NCBI GenBank assembly: GCA_964539665.1
Contig: CAZIKB010000069.1
Location: 1 to 33,417, forward strand
Direction: 5' to 3'
Origin: CAZIKB01 sp964539665
GTDB taxonomy: Bacteria; Zhuqueibacterota; Zhuqueibacteria; Oceanimicrobiales; Oceanimicrobiaceae
Length of the DNA: 33,417 nucleotides
The notes beneath the pieces were generated by a model. It was not told the origin of the DNA. It ran no database searches and was given only the letters and a program-made list of their open reading frames with translations. Of the stretch, positions 25,624 to 33,417 are shown in pieces. How positions within the stretch are numbered: the stretch's first letter is position 1; every line of letters starts with the position of its first letter. The translations under genes and the position numbers were made by a program.

Positions 25624-26940
25624 TCACTTAAGCAAAAGCGACATCGATCGGAAATTTATAATGTATTCATCAAATTGATTTAACAGATTGCGACCTATGT
25701 TACCGAAGAGATAATTTTCATCATCTTCTGTGATAGCTTTGGTATATACATTCACTTCCTTAAGCATGACGATTTTGTCTCCCAGAATTAGTTTTGCTTC
25801 AGGTAGTTGATAGGCCGAAATCTCACGAATCCCCCCGACTCCTCCAGATTTTATCATAACTAAATTGTCGAGTGGTACGATGCTGGAACGGTATCGCTGG
25901 TAGAATGATTCATAGAACACAGTCTTGCCTGCGCCGGTATCGAGTCTGCAGACTAATTTATCAGCTTTGTATTGGACGCGAACAAGTAGTTCGAGATCAT
26001 CCAGTGCCAGGTTTCGCTCTGGACGGGAAGGTGGCGTTTTAGGAATTTCCAGAATTCCACGTTTCTGAAATCTAACCTCTCCCATAGCTGAAATGACGGG
26101 AAATCCGATGACTCCTGGAATTTTGTAACCGCCCGGAAAGGTTAAGAATTCGTCAGGAAAAACCAGGAAAACAACATTCCGGAGGTCAACGTTGCCAATG
26201 GTCAATTGTTCTACCACAGTAACATCGGCTTGCACTTTCATGTCAGTAGCAGTTCTCACATCAAGTCCTACCTTTTTGATATATAGACCTAATGCTTCGG
26301 CCTCAGAGTACATTACAACAGAAAAATTAGCGCCTGTATCAAACGCTAATCTACGACTGGAATCTCCGATCTGGACTGGGACCAGCCCTCGCTCCATTTG
26401 GATGACTGTCTTTTCCCTAACAGTCGTCTTTTGCGGTGGGACATCAGCTAAAGCATTCAATAGCCTGGCGGTGTTTGTGATATCCGTCAATTCATAAGAA
26501 TCAACCATTGCTTTAGGAGCATTGAGTATTACAGCGGCAGCTCTGTAAGCTTCCTAATACTGGGATAGAAGCAGGTGATTGCTGAGTTTAGTGCTCCAGA
26601 GATAATGGACAAGTGAGTCAGGTAGTTGTGCACTATCTTCAAGAATAGCATTAATCGTCCTGCTCGATTGAGTAGGTTCGTTAAACGCATTTTGAACAAT
26701 GGCTAATAAAAATTGTGCTACAGGAGACTCTGGATTAGATATAGTATTTAATCGCTCTCGTAAACTGAAGAAGTCTCGTACTTTATACAACTGCATCATG
26801 TCTGAAAGATCAAGATTATGGCTAACATGGGATTCAGGTAATCTGCTGGTAGAATTTGTATTAGAATTGCATCCTATCACCAACGAAACTATAAGAACAA
26901 ATAGAATCAAAAAATTATTCTTAATTCTGTATTTTTCCAT
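25624..26940 (-). pseudogene. Two-domain aspartyl-protease lipoprotein split by an in-frame TAG
   Basis: One continuous frame of 438 codons carries a TAG at codon 129 (26554-26556); the reading is otherwise intact. The N-terminal part has a lipoprotein signal (VIGC, Cys at 24) and a helical repeat-like region. After the stop, two retropepsin/pepsin-like domains follow, each with a catalytic DTG: D201 in FDTGA and D334 in LDTGA. Each is followed by a hydrophobic-hydrophobic-Gly block (PGVIGFPVIS and GNIGRNLLN). The second part has an ATG at 26508 but no ribosome site, so separate expression is doubtful. If read through, it would be a lipid-anchored protease with both active-site aspartates in one chain. 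Confidence 0.85.
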
Positions 26941-26963
26941 TACAAATAATGTTATTTTTAGCT

Positions 26964-27001
26964 AAGTATATTCGTTAGAACTGTCAATATATATTATTGA
27001 C
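26964..27001 (-). promoter_or_regulatory. Possible promoter of the aspartyl-protease gene, with hairpin
   Basis: On the minus strand a perfect TTGACA box lies inside a hairpin with arms GTCAATA and TATTGAC (26983-27001). A TATACT lies only about 11 bases downstream and a TAGCTA at 17 bases, so the -10 assignment is weak. The protease ATG is about 40 bases further. The rest of the gap 26941-27127 shows nothing else. Confidence 0.25.
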
Positions 27002-27127
27002 GCTTACTACAAAATCCAGTTCAGTAATTGGTTAAGTGTTCAAATGTGCAGCCTCGACGGTTTGCGCCATCAGAGTAGCAATTGTCATTGGCCCTATTTC
27101 TACAAAACGAAATAAGTATTTCTTAAA

Positions 27128-27661
27128 TTAATTACTTATCCTCCGATACGTCCAATCGACTTCAGACACTTTTCCGTCATGTTTTATTCGAAGAAAGCCT
27201 TTTATGGTATCATCATCGATTTTACGAAACGTCAAACCATCAAAAAAGATCTCGGTCTGAGTTAATTTGACCAATGGAAAATCGACCGTTTTTTCCTTCT
27301 CTTCCCAAGCTGTAAGATCCGCATTAAAATGTTTGAGCTTCAAGACCAAACTTTTAGATTCTTCTACAATGACCATCAATTCATAAAACTTAATATCTCC
27401 GTTGACTACATGTTTGTACATACCCATCACCGTTCCTCCATATGGTGGACTCCAAACTGCTTCAGCAGTACCACCGAACATCTCGCCCTGCCAGTGACCT
27501 GCGAGCCAGGCGACATCTTCGATGGTTGCCTCCGGCATTTCGTCCTTGCTTGATAATTTTAACGTTAGATATGAATTGTTCTGGGCAGCAACATCAGGTA
27601 TTGAATCCAAAAAAACCATCAGGCAAGCAATTAATAGTATTAAGTGTCTTTGTGTCTTCAT
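27128..27661 (-). CDS. Exported DUF6265-like protein
   Basis: This 177-residue protein has a signal peptide (about 1-26, ending VAAQ). The mature domain has the features of DUF6265: VAWLAGHWQGE near 50-60, a conserved WSPPYGGTVMGMYK, and LKLKHFNADLTAWEEKE. It ends in a short beta-strand, VDWTYRRI. The fold is probably a small lipocalin-like barrel; the ligand and role are unknown. GGAGG about 6 bases before the ATG supports the start. It stands between two broken genes (aspartyl protease and amidohydrolase) and is itself intact. Confidence 0.8.
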   Translation of the reverse strand: MKTQRHLILLIACLMVFLDSIPDVAAQNNSYLTLKLSSKDEMPEATIEDVAWLAGHWQGEMFGGTAEAVWSPPYGGTVMGMYKHVVNGDIKFYELMVIVEESKSLVLKLKHFNADLTAWEEKEKTVDFPLVKLTQTEIFFDGLTFRKIDDDTIKGFLRIKHDGKVSEVDWTYRRISN

Positions 27662-27698
27662 AGTATCCTCCCTATCATTAACTGGAATTTTCTAATCC

Positions 27699-27724
27699 TC
27701 ATCCTGAACGGAGTCGAAGGATGA
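27699..27724. repeat. Short palindromic repeat (TCATCCTGAACGGAGTCGAAGGATGA)
   Basis: Terminal TCATCCT and AGGATGA are reverse complements around a 12-base centre. I recognise close relatives of this 26-base unit as a repeated intergenic sequence in many bacterial genomes. It lies in the 178-bp gap 27662-27839, which has no other visible feature. Confidence 0.55.
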
Positions 27725-27839
27725 CATTTCAGCAACGCTATATTGCAGAACTCTTATCTGAATCTGCACAAGCAATGCCGAGTGATAATATTACAATCAG
27801 ATATATTATAACCAAATTGTGCTTCTCGTCATGAAAATC

Positions 27840-29049
27840 CTACCTGGTATGCTCATGAATTATTTCTCCATTATGGATTACCAACTGGACATTCGAAAGA
27901 GATTCTAAATCATGAAGCGGATTGTTGTTCACGCAAATGATATCAGCAATTTTGCCTGGTTCAATTGTTCCAAATTCATTTTCAAGATTACAAACATGAG
28001 CAGCATGTCTGGTTGCAGCCATAATGATTTGCATGGGAGTCATTCCTGCCTCATGCATCAATTGAAGTTCGAGCATGGGCATGCCTGAATCAAATTCAAA
28101 AATATAGCCCTCATAATCTGTACCTACGGCAACTTTGCCGCCGGCTTCAACAAAGCGCCGAAGGTTGTTCTGCGCTACAGTATCCCAGTTTAAGTTATGG
28201 ATTCTGCTTACACCCTTCCAAAGCTCAAGCGTCGGAACCCAGTAAATATCTTTGGCTATCATATCAGTAATTAGTGGGTCAGGTAAAGAATCAATCACCA
28301 TGTGAACGACGTTCGTCCACTCCTGCACGGATAGCCATCTCGAGTTGCTTGGAGCGGCTTATGTGAGCTGCAATTCGCTTGTCTCTATTATGCGCGGTTT
28401 GCACTATCATTTCTATTTCTGCCATGGATAACATGGGCCATACCCTGCCCTGGAGATTATCTTCAATAGCAATCTTAATAAGATCTGCTCCGGCATCAAT
28501 AAGGCCATTAATTTTTATTTCTGCATCGTCAGGCGAAGTTACAGAATAATTTCCATAACCGCCGACTGTAGTCACCAAAGGCCCGGCAGCAACTAATCGT
28601 GCATTTTTATTATCCTTTAAAAGCCTGGTTCGCATAGAAAAAGCCTCTTTGGGAGCATAGGAAAAATCACCCAAATCTCGTACAGTAGTGATGCCAGATA
28701 TAGCCCACTTATTTAGATTCTTTTCATCATAACCACTATGAACATGGGTGTTCATAAATCCCGATAAAATATACGAACCGTTAAGGTCAATTATTTCGGC
28801 TCCTGCCGGTATTTCTAAATTGGAATCCGTTCCGACAGATTTGATATATTCATCTTGAATGATAACAATAACATTTGCAAGGGGCGCTGAACCAGTCCCA
28901 TCAATCAAATATCCATTGGTTAATGCAATTGTATTATTGAAATTATTATGGTTATTGGCGGGATTTTTAGAGTTACTACATGTTACATAAAAACATACGA
29001 TTAAAGTTATAATTAGAAAGCACAAATGTATCTCTTGTTTGTAATGCAT
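27840..29049 (-). pseudogene. Exported amidohydrolase (imidazolonepropionase-like), frameshifted
   Basis: The first part (29049 to about 28315) has a hydrophobic N-terminus with Cys at 24 (perhaps a lipoprotein), the metal site HVHSGYD and a later IAAHIS histidine. At RAGVDE the frame breaks. Removing one extra base near 28311-28316 continues it as VVHMVIDSLPDP through GTDYEG (metal Asp) to the normal C-terminal beta-sandwich ending VQLVIHNGEIIH. The 1210-bp length is one base more than 403 codons, consistent with a single insertion. GGAGG precedes the ATG. Intact relatives are metal-dependent hydrolases of cyclic amides or peptides. Confidence 0.87.
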
Positions 29050-29136
29050 TCCCTCTCCTCCGAAGAGACAAAAATTTAATTGCCCTTAGAACTTAACTCT
29101 AGTTATCGTTGAGCAGTTCTAGCCCATTAATATCAT

Positions 29137-31092
29137 TTATAAATCCGAAGCCTTCTCGCTAACTTCCTCTTTGGCGAATTTTGGAGCAATCATAATAATA
29201 ATTTGATCATAGCCGGTTAAGATAGATTCAATCTTATAATATTTTCCATCCACAAGAAAAGATTCATTCGAATAGTATTTTTCTTGCACAACGGCATTGC
29301 GTACAGGGTCAAAAACAGTCATGTGCTCGAAAATATTGTTCCGATTCAAGTCGATTCGAAATTCATTTTTCGTGGCAGCATTTGGACATTCATCAAAAGT
29401 GGGGCGCAAATACCAGTCAGATTGCACACCGCCACAAAGGGCAATTGGATATTTCACATTATCAAATTCAGCTTCACCAAGCCAAAATTCATAATTGCCA
29501 AATTCTAAAGAATTATTCTTTGGTTGATACACAAAACTCACTGCGAATTTGCCATCAAATTCTTTGTCACTAGACTTATATTTATAATCAACATAAACCT
29601 GGGACTTTATATATTCTGTTAAAATCCATTCAGCGCTGCCTTCGTAGTTATATTTAGATGTTTTTTTCTTGATTTTCAACGGCTGCTCATCATTGATATC
29701 ATTATCGCCATCTGAATCAAAATAAAACTCTATTTCACCATTTGCATTTTCACCCTTTAGAACTGCATATTTCTTAAAATCATTGTCAAAGATTCCAACT
29801 GCAGCATATTCCATATTTTGTAAATGTGCGGGTAAGTGAATGCTACATAATATTTCATTCTGCTCAAAGGCTTTTACTTTCTGGAAGCCAGAGCCTGCTC
29901 CAAAAGTATGAAAATCATAATTGCCTTGTCCCCTGACCTGACGTCGCAGTATGATTCTTTGAATATTATCATTATCAGAAGGAAACGTACTTGTACTATC
30001 TGCCATGGGCAGAAAGAATACTGCACAAAAGCCTAAAGTTAAAAACGTGCCCCATAAATTCGATTTTCTTACTTTGGAGATTTTAGTTATATCCCGGATT
30101 CGTGCAGAGAATTTCTTCTTGTGGTTGCCAAAACTGGGCAGCATTTCCACACCTTCTACACCGAATAAATTCATTTTCAAAACAGCTAACATACTGTTTC
30201 CGTAAGCTTTTGGAGAAATAGTCCCGTGGGAAAGTACCTGTTCATCGCAAATGCGTTCGCGTACGTGGTTTAATTGACTGTTTACTAACCAGACTATGGG
30301 ATGGTAAAAATAAACAAGCTGAATGAGATTCTGTATTTTTATCCACAAATCATCCCAGTGCTTGATATGGGCCAGCTCGTGTGCAATCACCGATTCTAAA
30401 CTATCTGTCGATGTTCCATTGATCATAACCTCTGGTAGATAAATAACCGGCTGCAAAATTCCAATGGTAAAAGGGGAAAGACAATCTTTTGAACAGACAA
30501 TTTTTACATTCCGCCTGATTTGGAATCGACTGCGCCATAGCTCCAGAGGCTTTTCTATTGTTAAATCAGAAACTGACTTAGCATGTTTAACTATACTATG
30601 ATAGTAGAAATAGCGCTTGAGAAAGACACAGGCAAACACAATTGTCCCTGTAAGCCACAAAAGAAATAATACAACTTTCCAGGGCCATTTCTGAATAGAA
30701 CTATTTATAGTATCTGAGGATTCGACTGACGATAGGATTCCAGCCGTATCGTCAATTTTCTTTTCAGATTGTAGGGGTGCTGTAGTTAAGTCCATCTTCT
30801 CATCTTGAATTGAATTTGCACTATTTTTTTTCAGCAATTCAGATTCACAAACAACAGCTTTATTTACCAGGGTGCGAGCGCTGAAACTCAACGAAAGATC
30901 GGTCGGCAATACCAGGCGTAAAAGAATCAATGCCCATAAACCATAATGCAGATATGGTGAGCGCTTTTTCAGGATCGTCGTCAAAACGAGGACTATCACG
31001 AACAACACTACCGAAAAAATAATCTCCTTTTGGGCAAATGTTATAAAAGCCGAGCTTACACCCTCTAAAGAGTTCATTATATTTGGAATCAT
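29137..31092 (-). CDS. BlaR1/MecR1-like M56 sensor peptidase with an unusual C-terminal domain
   Basis: This 651-residue protein has an N-terminal membrane part (helices near 24-41, 48-63 and 138-157). An M56 zinc peptidase follows, with HELAH at 238-242 and a downstream glutamate in VRERICDEQ (about 276-285), then a fourth helix near 352-368. The extracytoplasmic C-terminal region (about 375-651) is not the penicillin-binding domain of classical BlaR1. It shows strand-rich sequence with Asp-rich segments (DSDGDNDINDEQP near 475 and DLNRNNIFE near 585) that look Ca-binding-like. Family members sense a signal outside and then cleave BlaI. It lies 11 bp after blaI, in one operon. Confidence 0.88.
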   Translation of the reverse strand: MIPNIMNSLEGVSSAFITFAQKEIIFSVVLFVIVLVLTTILKKRSPYLHYGLWALILLRLVLPTDLSLSFSARTLVNKAVVCESELLKKNSANSIQDEKMDLTTAPLQSEKKIDDTAGILSSVESSDTINSSIQKWPWKVVLFLLWLTGTIVFACVFLKRYFYYHSIVKHAKSVSDLTIEKPLELWRSRFQIRRNVKIVCSKDCLSPFTIGILQPVIYLPEVMINGTSTDSLESVIAHELAHIKHWDDLWIKIQNLIQLVYFYHPIVWLVNSQLNHVRERICDEQVLSHGTISPKAYGNSMLAVLKMNLFGVEGVEMLPSFGNHKKKFSARIRDITKISKVRKSNLWGTFLTLGFCAVFFLPMADSTSTFPSDNDNIQRIILRRQVRGQGNYDFHTFGAGSGFQKVKAFEQNEILCSIHLPAHLQNMEYAAVGIFDNDFKKYAVLKGENANGEIEFYFDSDGDNDINDEQPLKIKKKTSKYNYEGSAEWILTEYIKSQVYVDYKYKSSDKEFDGKFAVSFVYQPKNNSLEFGNYEFWLGEAEFDNVKYPIALCGGVQSDWYLRPTFDECPNAATKNEFRIDLNRNNIFEHMTVFDPVRNAVVQEKYYSNESFLVDGKYYKIESILTGYDQIIIMIAPKFAKEEVSEKASDL

Positions 31093-31103
31093 GATATCGT
31101 TCC

Positions 31104-31496
31104 TTATTTCGTATTTTTGCTTTCTTTTTCAAGAATTCTGGCCAGGACGTCAATTTCTTCAGAAGTTAAGGTTTTGCTTCTGGCAAAAAGTGAAACCACA
31201 GAACCGTAATCCATTTCCAAAACCTGGTCGGCAAAATTCCTGACGAGATGCGCCAAACCCTGGGGTTTGGAAATGAGTGGTTTGTACAGAAACACACCGT
31301 GAAAGTTCTCACGAGATAGAAGCTTTTTTGCTACCATCCGGTCCATTACGGTTTTTGTAGTAGAATAAGCCCAATTGTATTTTGGACTTAATTTATCATG
31401 TACTTCACGCGTGCTAAGTTGACCCTCTTTCCAGAGTACTTTCATGATATCAAGTTCAGATTTGGATAACTCAGGCAATACATTTTGCTTTTTCAT
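31104..31496 (-). CDS. blaI: BlaI/MecI/CopY-family winged-helix repressor
   Basis: This 130-residue protein has a winged-helix DNA-binding domain (about 8-80, with LSKSELDIMKVLWKEGQLSTREV and YNWAYSTTKTVMDRM as recognition segments). A C-terminal dimerisation helix bundle (about 85-130) is the part cut by the partner M56 peptidase. Length is normal for the family. It lies 11 bp before the BlaR1-like gene. Two TACA-N2-TGTA palindromes upstream fit the operators known for this family, so it should repress its own operon. No beta-lactamase or other obvious target gene lies within the window. Confidence 0.93.
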   Translation of the reverse strand: MKKQNVLPELSKSELDIMKVLWKEGQLSTREVHDKLSPKYNWAYSTTKTVMDRMVAKKLLSRENFHGVFLYKPLISKPQGLAHLVRNFADQVLEMDYGSVVSLFARSKTLTSEEIDVLARILEKESKNTK

Positions 31497-31511
31497 CTTC
31501 GATCCTTGTTT

Positions 31512-31521
31512 TACACCTGTA
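31512..31521. promoter_or_regulatory. BlaI-type operator, promoter-distal-side copy nearest the gene
   Basis: TACACCTGTA fits the TACA-N2-TGTA form of BlaI/MecI operators (mec: TACATATGTA). It lies 16 bases before the blaI ATG, between the likely -10 and the start codon. Confidence 0.7.
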
Positions 31522-31526
31522 TTTTT

Positions 31527-31560
31527 ATTTATCAGGGGTAAATACGTTGTTACAACTGTA
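31527..31560 (-). promoter_or_regulatory. blaI promoter with upstream BlaI-type operator
   Basis: TACAACTGTA (31551-31560), within the longer TTACAACTGTAA, is a second TACA-N2-TGTA site. On the minus strand it overlaps TTGTAA (31550-31555), which is 17 bases from ATAAAT (31527-31532); these could be the -35 and -10. The two operators are 39 bp apart centre to centre and bracket the core promoter, an arrangement expected for autoregulation. The boxes are weak; the operators are firmer. Confidence 0.6.
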
Positions 31561-31592
31561 AAAGTTCCATCAACAAAAGTCTATCCATTGTT

Positions 31593-31766
31593 CAGGCTTT
31601 AGAGCCTGTGTGAAATGTACAATGGGCCGTTGTGAACTCAGTAATACCTTGATGTCATTCTGGTAGAATCTTTTTAATAAACAGCACCTTACATCAGATT
31701 AAAATAGATTCCTCCTGAATGACAAGGACCGCAGAGTTTAACTTTTCACACAAGCTTTTTAGCTTG
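31593..31766. repeat. 174-bp nested inverted-repeat element (MITE-like)
   Basis: The ends are small hairpins: CAGGCTTTAGAGCCTG at 31593-31608 and CAAGCTTTTTAGCTTG at 31751-31766. The two ends are also reverse complements of each other over 26 bases with about 20 matches. Inside lies a second inverted repeat: TGTCATTCTGGTAGAATCT (31653-31671) and AGATTCCTCCTGAATGACA (31705-31723). No gene is present in the 336-bp gap 31497-31832. No clear target-site duplication was found. The inner pair resembles a widely seen TGTCATTC/GAATGACA intergenic repeat. Confidence 0.65.
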
Positions 31767-31832
31767 CAGACTGGGCGCCACAAATAAGTTAGACTGGAAA
31801 AAAGGGACGACCGAAGCAATCTCCTATCGATA

Positions 31833-33383
31833 TTATTTTAAATTTTTTAGTCTATATTTTGCACTATTTAAAAAATATTCTCTTACATTCTCACTTACAC
31901 TTGAATCATTCGATAATATTTCTACTACCTTTTCAGAGTATTTAACAGCCTGCTTTTTATCTCCGATTCGCGTGTAGGCCTCTGACAGGCTGTCGTAAAC
32001 GTTGGCGGATTCAGGATATACTTCAGCATTCAATTTAAAGATTGCAATGGCTTCGTCTATTTTTAACTCCCCAAGCATTTGATAACCCAGATAATTCAGT
32101 TGCGGCTCTTCAAAATCATATTGCTCAAAATGATTCTCTTTTAAATCATTATACTGATTCAAGGCTGTCTCAAAATCATTTTCCTGGATCGTTTGTTGAA
32201 GAGTTCTTGCGATGAACTGTTTTCGTGCGACCACAACCGGAGCATCTCTTTTTGTAATACCTTTACCTTCCTCAACAGTAATAACTTGATTAACTTTGAC
32301 ACTGGTAAATTGCTCTTCTTTTCCGGAAGGCCAATTAACTTTGATCGATTCAATGATTGAAGCGTCAGCTAACCCAAAGTGAGCGTCGAGTCCGCTCTGA
32401 CTGCGAAAGCCATTATTCGTTGTAATCTCACGCATTAGTAATGTTTGAATTCCGTTGCTTGTAGCGGTTATCCTCACCACTGTACCAACAGCAGATCGAT
32501 TAGAGGAAGCACCAACACACTTTACCTTTAGCCAGTTTTTTCCGATCGTGTTATTGCGATACATGATGTTGTTTTGATTTTCCCAATTCGCGAGGAATAA
32601 ATCCAGATCGCCGTCATTATCAAAATCACCGGCCGCGTTGCCAGAAGAAAAGCCAGCGAGGTTTACGATTAAACCATTTGTCACACGCGTAAAAGAAGCA
32701 TCTCCATTATTCAAATACAATAAATCGTCATGAACATAAGTTGTGACGTACAAATCCAGATCGCCGTCGTTATCAAAATCGCCCCAGGTGCCGCTCATGG
32801 ATTTCGCACTGTCGCTGACAACAATGCTCTCTGTTACTTTTGAGAAACTTCCATCGCCATCATTATCATAATCACCCCAGGCGCTGGAATACGAATCGCC
32901 ATAATCGTTGACAATGTCTCCCTCTATGATTTTCGTAAAGGCGCCATCGCCATTATTTCGATATAAAAAATTATTTTGATTTTGTTGGTTTGCGACAAAT
33001 AAGTCTAAATAGCCATCATTATCAAAATCACCCCAGCAGGGCCCCGAAGAAATACCTCCATCGGTAACGATTTCGCCTGTCTGAATCTTCGAAAAAGTGT
33101 CATCACCGTTGTTGTGATATAAATAATTATCCTGATTATTCCAATTGGCGACAAACAAATCCAAATGGCCGTCATTATCGTAATCGCCCCAACAAACACC
33201 CGCGGAGATGCCGCTGTCATTGATAATGTCCCCCGTAAATATCCTGCTTAATAGTTCCTGCGCATTGGTTTGAGATGTAAATAAAAAAGAGATAATGCAG
33301 CAATAAATTAGCACTTTTGCAATCAACTGACCTGCAAAAGTCCTTAAACCTGAAATTCTATCTGATTTTTGTCGAGTAGACAT
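31833..33383 (-). CDS. Exported FG-GAP/VCBS repeat protein with UnbV and TPR domains
   Basis: This 516-residue protein has an export signal (about 20-41, ending TNAQ). FG-GAP/VCBS-type propeller repeats follow, each with a Ca-binding D-x-DNDG-x-LDL motif (five copies, about 55-270). An ASPIC/UnbV domain comes next (about 283-350, containing NWLKVKCVGASSNRSAVG), and a C-terminal TPR region (about 385-505). The third propeller repeat is collapsed: WGDYDNDG passes straight into DGSFSKV, about 21 residues shorter than the others. AGGAG before the ATG supports the start. Such proteins are usually secreted or surface adhesion or enzyme-scaffold proteins. Confidence 0.9.
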   Translation of the reverse strand: MSTRQKSDRISGLRTFAGQLIAKVLIYCCIISFLFTSQTNAQELLSRIFTGDIINDSGISAGVCWGDYDNDGHLDLFVANWNNQDNYLYHNNGDDTFSKIQTGEIVTDGGISSGPCWGDFDNDGYLDLFVANQQNQNNFLYRNNGDGAFTKIIEGDIVNDYGDSYSSAWGDYDNDGDGSFSKVTESIVVSDSAKSMSGTWGDFDNDGDLDLYVTTYVHDDLLYLNNGDASFTRVTNGLIVNLAGFSSGNAAGDFDNDGDLDLFLANWENQNNIMYRNNTIGKNWLKVKCVGASSNRSAVGTVVRITATSNGIQTLLMREITTNNGFRSQSGLDAHFGLADASIIESIKVNWPSGKEEQFTSVKVNQVITVEEGKGITKRDAPVVVARKQFIARTLQQTIQENDFETALNQYNDLKENHFEQYDFEEPQLNYLGYQMLGELKIDEAIAIFKLNAEVYPESANVYDSLSEAYTRIGDKKQAVKYSEKVVEILSNDSSVSENVREYFLNSAKYRLKNLK

Positions 33384-33417
33384 AATATGACTCCTATATT
33401 AATACACGTACATTAAG

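Noticed and set aside
2246..26940. Reassigned stop codons, since several genes are interrupted by TAG or TAA with intact downstream frames
   Set aside because: TAA ends most intact genes and TAG ends the DUF5916 gene right after its expected terminal Phe; frameshifts occur as well. Gene decay or assembly error explains this better.
28291..28328. Two overlapping separate amidohydrolase genes
   Set aside because: The two frames are halves of one protein: removing one base near 28313 joins them with continuous family sequence.
32580..33240. Regularly repeated DNA resembling an array (CRISPR-like) on the minus-strand gene
   Set aside because: The repetition is the codon pattern of FG-GAP Ca-binding repeats in a real gene; units vary and no cas genes are present.

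Overview
The window is AT-rich bacterial chromosome from an organism I cannot name. Several features point to the FCB group, most like Calditrichota, KSB1 or Ignavibacteria relatives. These are a C-terminal YPNPFNP-type (FlgD-like / type A sorting) domain, a CBM9 plus DUF5916 outer-membrane protein, a lone MacB/FtsX-type permease, an FG-GAP plus UnbV plus TPR protein, a two-DTG aspartyl-protease lipoprotein, and many short intergenic palindromic repeats. This placement is inference.

Layout. (1) Positions 1-3.4 kb form a toxin-antitoxin island: a yafQ/dinJ pair (minus strand), an RHH antitoxin plus Doc pair, and an mntA/hepT pair whose toxin gene carries two in-frame stops. Three copies of the 5' part of one membrane-protein gene, all in the same orientation, lie around these modules; only the last copy is full length. 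(2) Positions 3.5-6.9 kb hold a VKOR-DsbA fusion, a Gfo/Idh/MocA oxidoreductase and a voltage-gated-type K+ channel. (3) Positions 6.9-10.5 kb hold a single-chain type IIG restriction-modification enzyme preceded by a near-perfect 33-bp palindrome. It is followed by a broken DUF559 nuclease gene flanked by C-rich inverted repeats. (4) Positions 10.7-15.7 kb hold a secreted M28B (GCPII-like) peptidase, a small membrane protein and the DUF5916 protein. (5) Positions 15.7-16.1 kb are a convergent zone with gene remnants, including an ABC ATPase lacking its Walker A motif. (6) Positions 16.1-29.1 kb are all on the minus strand and mostly encode exported or lipid-anchored proteins: a PD40 lipoprotein, a DUF362 protein, a tandem NTF2-like protein, a PHB-depolymerase-like esterase, a PQQ-type beta-propeller, the FtsX permease, a TPR-SMP-30 protein, the aspartyl protease, a DUF6265 protein and an amidohydrolase. 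(7) Positions 29.1-31.6 kb hold a BlaI repressor and a BlaR1-like M56 sensor with an unusual C-terminal domain. Two operator-like palindromes bracket the likely promoter. A 174-bp inverted-repeat element lies just upstream, followed by the FG-GAP protein.

Two themes stand out. First, decay is frequent: hepT, the DUF559 gene, the ABC ATPase, the FtsX permease, the SMP-30 gene, the aspartyl protease and the amidohydrolase each carry a stop, a frameshift or a truncation that can be read through to recover the expected sequence. Both TAA and TAG interrupt genes and both also end intact genes, so this looks like gene decay (or assembly error), not recoding. Second, several promoter-proximal palindromes and palindromic intergenic elements are not explained by the genes. 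No rRNA, tRNA, CRISPR array, integrase or transposase gene was seen.
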